A stretch of 64,000 nt of DNA from the NCBI RefSeq assembly GCF_041146795.1, contig NC_135176.1, positions 14,256,286 to 14,320,285 of the forward strand. Direction: 5' to 3'. Made by a program: the position numbers and the translations under genes. The stretch's first letter is position 1; every line of letters starts with the position of its first letter. Below are positions 1 through 10,900 of this stretch, in pieces. Source of the stretch: Maylandia zebra. Lineage: Eukaryota > Chordata > Actinopteri > Cichliformes > Cichlidae. The notes under the pieces were generated by a model that saw only the letters and a program-made list of their open reading frames with translations, did no database searches and was not told the origin of the DNA.

Positions 1-1193
1 GATAACTGAGAAGACATCTGACACAGTTAGTGTTCAAGTCTGATAGCGGTTGATTATTGGATTATGAATGTAATGTGCACTAAAGCTGTATTATTAATTT
101 TGATACATCCCCAAACTACAAACTAGCTTAAATTACTACTTAAAAAGTAATTTGAATACAAAAGCACAAAGTGCCTAATAAACAGCACACATTTAAATCA
201 TCATTTAGTTGTTTATAGATAAATTACACCTGTATTTATGGGATTCAACACTTGGTTTCTCACTTTTCTAGCAAAAACAAGGACATGTTTGGAATGTTAG
301 TAAAATCACAGTAATCATAGTAATGATGCTATCTAAGGTCTTCCTTATTCTAAATTTGGCAGCAGTATTCTAGCGTTTGTATGCTTTTTATGCTTGCTTT
401 GTTCAGTGAGTGGTAAACAACCACTTTAAGTGCAGCATGATAATCGTCTTTTTCACCACTACTACATCAGATTAAGCAGAAAGATTAAAATCTCATGCAA
501 TAATATATAAAGGATTCCATTCAGATATGTCATTTTGAAAATGAAAGGACTTAAGAGTTAGGAGTTAGGAAAAAAAACAGGGTGATGTAATAAAGGAATT
601 CAAAGAGTTAATTATACCAGTCATTCTGAAAACAAGTATAGGACAGTAAGCTGCCTTATTATCACGATTGCTATTGATGAAACCTGTGCATTTTCACACC
701 ATAATACTGTGAATATTGGTCAATTAGAAGGTCAACTATGCTTAAGTAGTGTTTTTAGTGCACACTGTAAGCTCCTCTAGGATCACAGTAAATCATCCTA
801 CATTAAAATTGCTATGAAAAACAGATTTGCTGCATTAATACACACAACTACAAAATTAGCCCCATGAGCCATGTTTTGTGATGCAGCATGGTTCTTATAA
901 CGACTAACATGATTTTTATCTAGTAGAAAATGTTGGGTGGTGGATTATTTATTATTATTATTTACTGGCATCTCAGACTGGAGCAAATTGCATACGTGCT
1001 TTGATCATTGCATTGTTTGATACACAAATTTGTCATGTTTTTTTTTTTTTATTTGAACGCAAGGTAGTATAGCTGTGAACTTGCTATTAAGATATGTTCT
1101 TATTTGTATCTTTTTCAATGAGCAATATTAGTAACTATACTGGGATATAGATTACTTCTGCTGTTACACGATTGTGAGTTACAGGTCGCAATG

Positions 1194-1275
<82 letters not shown>

Positions 1276-2599
1276 TCTTGCACTGCTCATGAACCAACTA
1301 CTCTTTAAATCTGCGGTGTGTTGTAGCCATTATGAATACAAGTTCTCTGTGTTGGTGGCCATACTGTCTGTTATTGTAGTTCTATTTCCACTCCTTGATG
1401 AATGTTATGTATGTTTGTTTGTTTGTTTTTATATGTACTGTGGTTTAAAATCTTTTATTTTATATGACTGAAACATTTGAAGTAGTTACATTTTCAACTG
1501 TAACTTGATCAGGACTGACAAAATCATGTTGTGATATTGTAGCATTAAGAACCTTAAACTTAAATTCTCTTGAATTCAGTTTATACTTTGAAATTCAAAG
1601 TAGTTTTATTGTGTAGTTTTTGTGTTTAGAATTTTGTTTTGGATTATGGGATTTCTGAAGAAGAAAAGGGATACAATTTGACTTGAAATGGTATTTTCTC
1701 TTTAGACAACGTAATAAAAATATTTTCTCTTATGAACAGTTTTATGATTTTGTGTTTCAGTGTTTAAAATACAGTTTGGGATCATCTTGTACAATATACT
1801 GTATTGTTTAATTTATGGGGAAAAGGTATTTCTCTGTTTTAATATAAAAAATACAGTCTGGCTAAACTAATAATACAAAACCAGTTTTCTCATCTTTACT
1901 AAAAACACTCTTTTATCATTTACTGGCTGAAAAATTCTAAAACCTTCAGATTAATGAGTTGTTTATTTCCAAAAAGGAAGTGTGTCAAATAAGGCTGTGA
2001 GAGTGGAGGTATGGGTTATAGACAAGTTACTCTAAATGGAGCAATAAAAAAAAACAAAAAAAAACTGTCTTCTTGGAAAGCCAGAAGGAAAGAGTGATTC
2101 ATTTATCAGAACTTAGAAATTATGTCAATATTTTTTATGGTAATTCTATTTTAATGAAGAGAGAGAAAATATCAAATACCTCCCCCAAAATTCCAAGGTT
2201 ATGAAAAGATTTCCAGAAGGACACATCCCCCAGCATGCACCTATTCCAGGAAGGCAGTACAATACAATAAAAACTAAAACAAACAGAATGGGGGGAAAAA
2301 GTACATTTGCCAGGGTTGTTACAATAGTAAGTAAACAATTAATGAACATCCGTTTGTCCCCCTTCCACTAACCTGTTCAATCAACAATTACTCAAACACG
2401 CATGCATTTATATTTTTATGTTGTATTTATTAGATACTCTTGATTTGTGTGCATGGAATGAAAGATTCTGAGTCTTAGCTAGAATTATGGCTCCCCCACA
2501 TTGCCACACAGAATACAATCAATCGATCACAATACTTCTGATCTCAACTTAACTTATGTTTATAAAGCACAGCTTCCTATAGAATCAGTTTATTCCAGT
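1..2599. other. Intergenic, left edge
   Basis: AT-rich sequence with the (TG)n tract as its only clear feature. No exon, RNA gene or mobile-element family recognised. Confidence 0.7.
1197..1272. repeat. (TG)n microsatellite
   Basis: An uninterrupted TG dinucleotide tract of about 38 copies ending TGTGAATTC. Purine-pyrimidine alternation of this length can adopt Z-DNA and is usually length-polymorphic. Confidence 0.97.
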
Positions 2600-2990
2600 C
2601 CAAACTCAATCTTCATGGGTAAGGCCAAAGAGGTCATGAGATCATGGAGTGGCCAGGCCAGTCTGCAGACCTCAGTCCCATAGAACATCTGTGGAGGAAG
2701 CTGAAGCTTGGCTAAGAAAACTAAAGGACTTCAAGTTTCTGTAAAGAGAAGTAGACCAAAATCCTTCCTGAGATGTGTGCAGACCTGGTGACCAACTTAT
2801 AACTTCTATGTATTGTTTTTTTGTTTGTTTTTTTTCTGGATTTTTAGTTGGTTTAGTTTATTTGGTTTATTTATTTTTCTTGCCATTAAAATTAAACAGT
2901 CTCTAATTTTGTATTAGTTTATTTCTTTTTAAGTGAGCAAACTTACAAATTCACCAGGGGATCAAATAATTATTTCCCGCACCATAAATA
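2600..2990 (+). mobile_element. Tc1-like transposon relic, 3' end
   Basis: The + strand still encodes EWPGQSADLSPIEHLWRKLK (about 2648-2707), the Tc1 transposase block around the last catalytic acidic residue, followed by stops. Near 2955 it reads GGGGATCAAATAATTATTTC, the terminal-repeat type of many fish Tc1 elements. The 5' part is lost or unrecognisable. Confidence 0.7.
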
Positions 2991-3600
2991 TGCACAAAGC
3001 TGGAAAAGACTTCAAAGGCACGTCAGGAGAGCAGAGTGTTTATCAGTTTCACAATAAGACAAATTATGTACACATGAAGGGAACTTGGGCCTGCTCTAAA
3101 TTATTTAGTAACAACAGTCTGCAAAGATCTTATGCAGTGCACGCCATGCACATCTGAGAGAAATGAAAAGCTGAACCTGAGGATAACAGGAAAAACAACT
3201 GTGGAAAATAATTAACCAAAAGCAAGTGTTCATCTCAGAGGACGAAGGAAGGAAGCTTTGCTTTTTGGAAATGATTTCTAACGTCATATCTGGAGGAAAA
3301 GTGCACTGCACATCAACACAAAATACCAAAATGTCCTTGTTTGGGCCTCCTGTGATTACCACAGGACCCCGATCTTATGCACTTGTTAAAAAAAATGGGA
3401 ACGGTCAAGTCAAAGTACTATTAGGCACTTAATGTTCATAATTAATAAGAAGGTAAAGAAAATGCAGGTTATTGCTACTAGAGGTCTGAGTTGCCAGAAT
3501 CACTGCCCTACACAGTGAACGGTCACTGAATGTGTTCAGTAAAGACGTGCAATGTCCAGCTGTTTGTGACGCATTCAATTTTGTACATATCTATAATAAT

Positions 3601-3904
3601 GGATTGGATTTATATAGCGCTTTTCAAGGCACCCAAAGCGCTTTACAATACCACTATTCATTCACTCTCACATTCATACACTGGTGGAGGCAAGCCACAG
3701 TTGTAGCCACAGCTGCCCTGGGGCAGACTGACAGAAGCGAGGCTGCCATATCGCGCCATCGGCCCCTCTGGCCAACACCAGTAGGCAAGTAGGGTAAAGT
3801 GTCTTGCCCAGGGACACAACGACCAGGACAGAGAGCCCAGGGATCGAACCGGCGACCTTCCGGTTACAGATGCGATTCCCAACCCCCTGAGCCACGGTCG
3901 CCCC
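3601..3904 (-). mobile_element. tRNA-derived SINE (copy 1)
   Basis: Read on the - strand it begins GGGGCGACCGTGGCTCAGGG, with an A box (TGGCTCAGGGG, 3894-3884) and a B box (GGTTCGATCCC, 3850-3840). It ends in the LINE-like tail AAAGCGC...GCGCTATATAAATCC. This is the percomorph-type SINE also described in cichlids (AFC-like); the subfamily was not checked. Confidence 0.85.
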
Positions 3905-5064
3905 TATGCATATTTGTTGTAACTGTGCATTACATAAGAAGCACAACCTCACTGTGCAACTTGCTGTAGTGCAAAGATTTGACCAGAGGAGGGCGTGGAG
4001 AGCACAACTTCCAGTTTAAAGAGGACATCTCAAGGTATTTAAGAAAATTGCATTTATTGCCAAACAACTGGGACAACAGTGGCCTCAATTCATTATAATA
4101 ATAATAACAGGATTAAGCTCAGACATGGAACAATAAAAGAAAATAAAACAAATGATCTTTCTTGATGTTCAAATAATGTAAACTTATATCTTATTTTCTA
4201 GGATTCTAATATTCCTGCTTAGTTAGAAAACATGGCCTAATCAGGTTTGGCGTGAATAGGCTATGCAAACAAAGGGTTAGACTCTCTGTTGATATAGTTT
4301 AAGCAAATTGACATAGCACCTCACGCCTATTTAAATCACTAAAGCCAACATAGCCACCTGTCTCGCATCAAATACAGCTGAAATATCAATCTTCTGTCTT
4401 GAAAACCTTATATCCTCATGCAAAATCAACAGTTTTTTGTATATATAAAGAACATTTTCTACCTAGTTGTGTCATTTCCCTTCTTCCACATTTAGCTGGA
4501 GCCAAATTGTGCTGCAGATCTACCAAGGCATTGCATCACTCTGAGAACATGGAGAACTTGTTCTAAAAGACTCAAAGTAAGGACAAGAATAACTCCTTAT
4601 TAGTCGCACACACAATGAAATGGTCTCTTAGCATAGACACTTTTTTTTATTATTAACCAGTGCAAAGAAAGAGCGGGATGTCTGAGGCTTTGTATGAACA
4701 GCATGATGTCATCTCCTCTTCCTATGGTGCAGAATGAAAGCTTTGTCTTGCTGAGGCCAAGCTTGGTCATGTAGCTCACATGTGACATTCACAAAACACT
4801 CACAAAAATATCAACTCTGCGAGCTGTGATCTACTCAACAAACCACACAGTGCAGATATTAAAAAAAAAGGTCCACAGCTACCTGCTGTGTGTACCTCGT
4901 TGTTCTTGCTTTTAAATACTATATGGCTTGTGTAAGAGCTCCTTTGTCAGATGTTCTCATTTCTATTTGTAGCAGAACAGTCATTTAAGTATGTGGAAGT
5001 TTCCTCTTTTTTCTCCAGTTGTTTCAAACTGTTCAGTTACGCAGGTCAGATGAGTTGAATCTGA

Positions 5065-5105
<41 letters not shown>

Positions 5106-6111
5106 GTGTGTTTGTGCCTGGATGTCAGTATCAGCCATGTCTGTTTAGAACAAATAGATCCTGGGAAAATGATTCCTTGTTTTCATAAATACGTAGAAGT
5201 GAGAACAGATGGATGGATTAACAAAATGTTCTCAGAGGGAAAAAAAAAAAAGAAAGACATGGAAACTGGCATTTTTGACAGCTGTAGTAAAAAGTGGTGG
5301 TTAATGTTTTAGAGAAAGAAAGGATTATTTGTATGTAAAGAATCCGCATAGAATCATCACCCAAGTCTGCCGTTTTCTCTCTGCTCTACTGAGAATTCGA
5401 GCTTCTGTCAACTCATTGTTTTGGTTTTCCGGCCTGTTATTTTACTTTGGTTCACTCACACTGCTTGTGTTAGCGACTGGGCGGGAGGCAGACAATGTCA
5501 GCAATGAGCTGGTAAACAGAGCCGAGCATTTAACAGCCAAGGAGCCAGATATTTCCCCAGGGAGCAGGAGGAGGCCAGAACACAGCTAAAAGAAGCATGA
5601 TTATTAGACTTATTAGGCTTAAGTTATGGGGTGGACAAAAAGCAAAACTCTAGATTAATGCTAACGTTACTGCATATCTCCTAGACGTGTAAAAGGCAGC
5701 ACTACTCCCTATCTGGTTTACCATTAAAAAGTGATACCAGGCTTATGTTTTTAATGTTTGGTTTGCAGCTTGTTATTTTATAGCTTTTTATTTCTGTATA
5801 GGAAAAAGTTGCTTTTACTCCAAATCAGTTTTTCAAGTTACGTAAGGCTGGTTTAACATGCTCTTTGGTGTCTGCATATGCATGTTTTTCTGGCAGGAGT
5901 AAATGGTTTTAATTCGATAAATGTCTACAGTTAATAAATCATTGCACTCGGTGGTTTGTCAGGGGGAATCAGCGATTATGTCCAAAAATGTCACTTCATG
6001 GAAAATTCAGTTTTTCACGGCTTTAAAATTCCAAGCCTCATTTGCGGAATATGTTTCTTGGGGTCTGTAATTTTCCCTGTTAAACCGTCAGAGTTCCACA
6101 GCGCTCAAGAA
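3905..6111. other. Intergenic
   Basis: No gene recognised. It contains a (TG)n tract at 5070-5103 and a moderately GC-balanced stretch at 5390-5590 of unknown role. Confidence 0.6.
5070..5103. repeat. (TG)n microsatellite
   Basis: TG dinucleotide tract of about 17 copies, preceded by AATTTTG and followed by TAGGTGTG. Confidence 0.95.
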
Positions 6112-6684
6112 TGCACTCACTGGCCATTTTATTAGGTATAATCATATCACAGTGACTAAACGCATTAAGGCATGTAGTCATGGTCAAGATGATTTGCTGT
6201 AGTTCACACCGAGCATCAGAATGGGGTAGCAGCTGATTTCAGTCATTTTGAACATAGAATGGTTGTTGTACAAATCGCTGATCTGGCATTTTGTCCCACA
6301 CAATCACCTCTATGGGTTACAGAGAATAGTCTGAAAAACAAGAAATTGTGGATTTAGAGTTCATAATGATGTCAGTGGTGTAGTGGTCTATGGGCCTCTT
6401 AGTAACAACTGAGCATAAACACCACAGCCTACCTGAATATTATGCTGACCATGCCCATACTTTTAGGGCTACAGCGTACTCATCTTCTGATGTCTGGAGA
6501 GAAGCAGGAGATTCACCTCATGGATGTACAGCTGACAAATCTGCAATAACTGTGTGATGCTGTCATATTTATACGGACAAAACCCTGGAATGTTTCCATG
6601 AAAAATTAAGGCAGTTCTAAAGGCAAAAGTAGGGCCCAACCCAATACATATAAGGTGTACCTTATATTGTGGCAGGTGAATGTA
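6112..6684 (+). mobile_element. Tc1-like transposon, internally deleted (family A, copy 1)
   Basis: The left end CACTCACTGGCCATTTTATT and the degraded right end (AAGGTGTACCTTATATTG... to GGTGAATGTA) are the inverted ends of a common fish Tc1-like family. Inside are its 5' portion (GAGCATCAGAATGGGGTAGC), the segment for the late transposase core (YLNIMLTMPILL-like in shifted frames) and the 3' part (AATTAAGGCAGTTCTAAAGG). Much of the centre is missing and frames are broken, so it cannot be active. Confidence 0.8.
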
Positions 6685-7605
6685 TAGACTCACTATTTAT
6701 GGAGTTGGGCATAATGACCCCTGCAATTGTGTTTGTATTACATGGAAAATATTACATAGAAATCATTTACATTCTATAACTAACACGACTCAGTGTTTTA
6801 GCCATTAATTCATTATTTGTTTGAATAGAAACTGAACTGAAAAAGACAAAGATTACATATGTAGCAGTTAGTAACAAGAACCATGTGTTGTCCATCTCGC
6901 CACGCCACCCCTCCCCATTTCCCCCCATTTCCCATCTGTGCCCTTCAGGCCCTTACTTCAGTCAACTCCCACTTCCCTCTTCCTTCATAACCCGTCTGTT
7001 TTTGTTTTCGAGCCGGAGCTCTTTGCACAGGAAACTGTATACATTGGGAGCATTCAGGAAGGCAGAGAGAAGTTTTCCCGTTAGCTCCAGGTTTGGGCAC
7101 ATCAAAAAAAAATACAGAGAAGAAGAGAGTAATTACTAAACTAGGAGAGAAACACAAGTGTCAGCTGTTCTCACTCCCTTAACTTCACATCCCTCCCCTT
7201 GCATAGTCTCAGCATTTAAAAAATCCCAGGCATACCACTGCCACAAATCAACACGTTTACGTGAATGTATTTATTTGTGAAATTAGAGAAATCTGTGTAA
7301 AACTAGGGCCATTCTTCATTGGGGGGGTTCTTGCCCCTCTTGACGCATGTTCGTCTTAGCTACAGAGAATCTGTGAAGAAAAGGAGACAGTGTGGAATGA
7401 AGGAAAAGAGGAGGAGAAAGAAGGAGCAGAGCGAGACTGGTTGGGGGTTAAAGAAAAACGACAGGAAACCGACGGATCCTAACGCAGTTTCTGCAGAGCT
7501 TTCAGAGATAATGCCACATTCTAGAGAACCAACAGTCACACCGTGTCTTTTTTGTGTTTGGTCTTCTGTTAAAGTGACAACACTCTAAAGGACTTCAAGT
7601 TTAAA
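6685..7605. other. Intergenic upstream of arhgap31
   Basis: Contains a C-rich segment at 6895-6990 and a purine-rich stretch at 7370-7450. Could include promoter or leader sequence of arhgap31; nothing definite is visible. Confidence 0.5.
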
Positions 7606-7619
7606 AAGTGACGTCACTT
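7606..7619. promoter_or_regulatory. Perfect CRE palindrome upstream of arhgap31
   Basis: AAGTGACGTCACTT is a 14-bp perfect palindrome containing the full CREB/ATF consensus TGACGTCA, 193 bp before the arhgap31 ATG. A TATA-like TTTAAAAAG overlaps its 5' side. It may belong to the promoter of the first coding exon. A good acceptor-like sequence (CTCTCCTCTTCCAG, ending at 7636) means an upstream non-coding exon is also possible. Confidence 0.45.
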
Positions 7620-7653
7620 CTCCTCTCCTCTTCCAGCAGTGTGGTCAGACAGA

Positions 7654-7801
7654 ATGTGAGCGGATGCAGATTTTTTGGGAGCTGTTTGCTGGGATTTCTA
7701 TGTGGCTGCTTTTTGATCTACTAACTCAACTTTCTTGAGGTCATATGGATCATTCGGTGTGCTCTCAAGGAACCTTTTGCTTTAATCATCTGGACTACTA
7801 A
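7654..7801 (+). promoter_or_regulatory. arhgap31 5' leader with three upstream ORFs
   Basis: Between the CRE-like site and the main ATG lie ATG-TGA (7654-7659, a minimal start-stop), a 24-codon ORF (7664-7738, starts MQIFWELFAG) and an 18-codon ORF (7745-7801, starts MDHSVCSQGT). The last ends 10 nt before the main start. If transcription starts near 7620, or a leader exon splices in near 7637, all three are in the mRNA and could lower initiation at the main ATG. The transcription start is not known. Confidence 0.4.
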
Positions 7802-7811
7802 CTGGATCCAC

Positions 7812-7911
7812 ATGAAGAATAAAGGGACGAAGCAGAAGACCAAGAAGAAAGGAAGTGAAAATGCGTTCGGCTGTGACCTGATAGAACATCTCCAGAATTC
7901 AGGACAAGATG
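7812..7911 (+). CDS. arhgap31: arhgap31 coding exon 1
   Basis: Encodes residues 1-33 plus one base of codon 34: the polybasic start and FGCDLIEHLQNSGQD, which leads into the RhoGAP domain. The donor is GATG|GTAAAC. The ATG lies 10 nt after the stop of an upstream ORF. Confidence 0.93.
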
Positions 7912-10900
7912 GTAAACTCTTTTCTTTCTTTTTAAAAATTGCTTCCTTGAAATCTAATTCTACTTTTCCAGAACTGTTGCTAAACTTCAAACTATTCCTA
8001 TTAATAAGTATTTCCCATACAGATAGAGGCTAATGAAGATAATGAGGGTAATAGGCTTTACTAGTCGTTTCTTATGTTGTTGTAGCTATTTTAACAGAAA
8101 AATTGTATGAGTAGAAGACAAAACATTCCTTCATGTAATAAACACAGTCTTTGTTCAGCGGTTACATATACACACTGTATGTATCCAAGTTTTTTTACAT
8201 TTAGTAAGGTCATTCATTCACCCACTGACTAAATTAAATGGTCATTTGCGACGTTGGGTGTGGCTCTTACATTTTTGTGTCAGTTTCCTATGGTGGCTAT
8301 AGTTCCTATGAGTAATTCTGTGCCTACCAAAAGACTTGCTAGGACTGCGGCTCCCTGCTTCTGTGAGAAAATAACGAGCCAAGAAAAACAGACCAGAAAC
8401 AAAGACTTCCCGACTCATTCAACAGATTGTTCAACTAACCGGGTTTTCATTAGCTTTCTGGGGTTTTTCGTGTCCGTTTATGTCATCCTCGTTCTTTTAT
8501 CACCACCGTCATATGCGAGGTTTGACATCATATGTTAAATATGAAAAGAGTGAAGAAAAAACCCTCCCACGTGCAGATATGAATAGCTACGCAGAGGGTA
8601 ACTTTAAAGATGACCTGTTACAGTGGACACACTGCAAGGCGGGGTATTCAACACAGGAAGTGAGGGAGGAGGTATAGGTTGTACTCCTATGTCATGGAAG
8701 CATATTGGGCTTTTGTACTCTTAGTGACTCTCCATGAAAGTAGCTGAACACCCCTGAGAGCAACCGGCAAACTCACAGCAACACAACATAGATGATAAGT
8801 TGAGTAAAGGCTCAAAAACCTATATATTTTGATGCATTTGAAAGTGTTTTCTGTATTGCTCTTCTTGGTATGGTTAAGTGCTGAAACAGCTTTAAAAGCA
8901 CAGCGTTGTGCACAAGTGACAATAATGCATTCAGCACACTTGTACATCTACAATAAATGGTATTTGACAGAAAATACTCTCAACTTTTGCATTTTTAAGA
9001 TTAACTTTAATCTAAACTGTCAAAAAAAAACAAATGATAAATAATAGTTGATAATATTTAATGAATAAATATTGATTTGATGCCAAGAAAGTTTAAAACA
9101 TACACTTCCTGTCTAGATGAAGTAAGGTTTTTTTCAGTTTTTCACATTAGGAATGTGATGTTGGCTCTGTAAAATAACAGCATCAAATACTTTGGTCCAC
9201 GTACAACTGTTTCTGTAACATGTTCAGTGTTTAATGAAACATTTAAGATGACAGTAGCAAGACGTGCAAATACCTGTTTTTTACAAAGTTTCGTGTATTG
9301 ATTTGTTGCCACATGCAGTCAAATCCTGTTTCCGAGGCTTCTTTGTAAAACAGATGAAAATCAAATTGCGTTTTGTCCTTCTGCGAGAGGCAGAAATCTT
9401 CTCTAAGTTGGGAAACGCGGAGGCACAAAATGGAAACTCCAGAGTGCCTCATCGTCCAGAATTTAACCACAAGCATGCTATTAAAAGTCCAATTAAGTCA
9501 GAAGGAAGAGAATTTAAATAGCAGATTGTTGGTGTCTGTGGTGATGAATGAGAGACTAACTCCTGCAAGTAATATTCAGGCATTCATTTTGTTGAGGACA
9601 CAGTCTATGTTTTGTTTGCGAGATCATTCGTTTTGTACGAAAAAAACTGAAACATTACATAAAATTCAATATCTAAAAAAGCTAAATGTTGATTAAAACT
9701 TTTTAATTTGTTTTATATTCAAACTTTTATTTCAGGCAAACAAAAACATGGTATGCTTATTTTATTTTTTTTACTATTTCAGCCCTTATCAGTCAGAGTC
9801 CTAAAAGAACACCTTCCAATCAACAGATATGAGTAGACTTTTAATTTGGAATGTAACCTTTAGCTTCCTGAGACCTGTGTTTATGTTTAAGTTGCATTTT
9901 TTTTCCAATGCTAATTTCTCTAAGCTATATGGAAGTAGTTAATGAGTGAGTATAAAGATAAGTATAAAGACTAAACTTTGTAGAGACTAAAGAAGTCTGT
10001 CCTTCTATGGGGCAGTGTGTTTATTTTACAACATAACACAATAATGTCACAATATTGTAATAAAGTATATTATGGCCTCTTCTTTAAGTTTGTATTCAAC
10101 CTAATAACGTAGTTTTGCAGCAATGGCAAGTGTGTATATGTAAGTATCTATGAAAAAGAAATTCTTCAGGAACTGTGGTGGTGAAAAATATGCATGGCTT
10201 TTTTCCAAGCTACCAGTTCCTTTGGCAATAAGTCAAAAAGTTGATTTCGGACACTGCTTTCAGTTTCCTGTCACACTTTGACTATTTAGCCTATGAAACT
10301 GACAAGACACAGTTAAACAGTTCAACACCTGCCACTATCATACGTTTTCTGATAGGCTAACATCAGCAAGCGTTTACACTACTGTACAGTCAATATAACT
10401 ACAAATGGAATAAGTTGGGGACTGACATTCAGTCATAAGTAGCAATATACTTTTAAGACTTGTAAGTCAGTATAGGAACCTTAAATACTCATTTGAAATA
10501 ATAATGCCTTAATTAAATTCTTTCATCTTTAAGTACGACAAATAAACATGTCAAATACATTCTATAAACCTTCATAATGCACAGTTAATTAATGATAATA
10601 ATTAATGACAGCAGTTTGCTGATCTGCGTGAAACTCGGAAGATGAAAAATCTGATTAAATGTTGGAGGTCATTTCTATTATTCAGAAGTTTTTTAAAGCA
10701 AGAGTAAGCTGACCCAGGAAGTGACTTGCAGTCAATTTTTATTTTCATAATTAGTTAAAGGGAAGCTGCGATCGGATCGTATGGTTGCAGTCCATTCTCA
10801 TAAGGTTTTAAAATAGTGGAGCAAGACAAAGTTGTGTTCAGAAGGTGATGTGCCGTCGTTTAGAAAGCTGCGCAGGTCAGTGGTAACATTTCAAAAGCCG

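Noticed and set aside
1115..1297. Peptide of alternating Thr-His
   Set aside because: Translation of the (TG)n microsatellite.
3840..3894. Possible tRNA gene (A and B boxes)
   Set aside because: The boxes belong to the head of a SINE. No cloverleaf is complete and the sequence continues into a LINE-like tail; the same holds for the other three SINE copies.
6469..6693. 74-codon ORF on -
   Set aside because: Lies antisense to the Tc1-like relic at 6112-6684.
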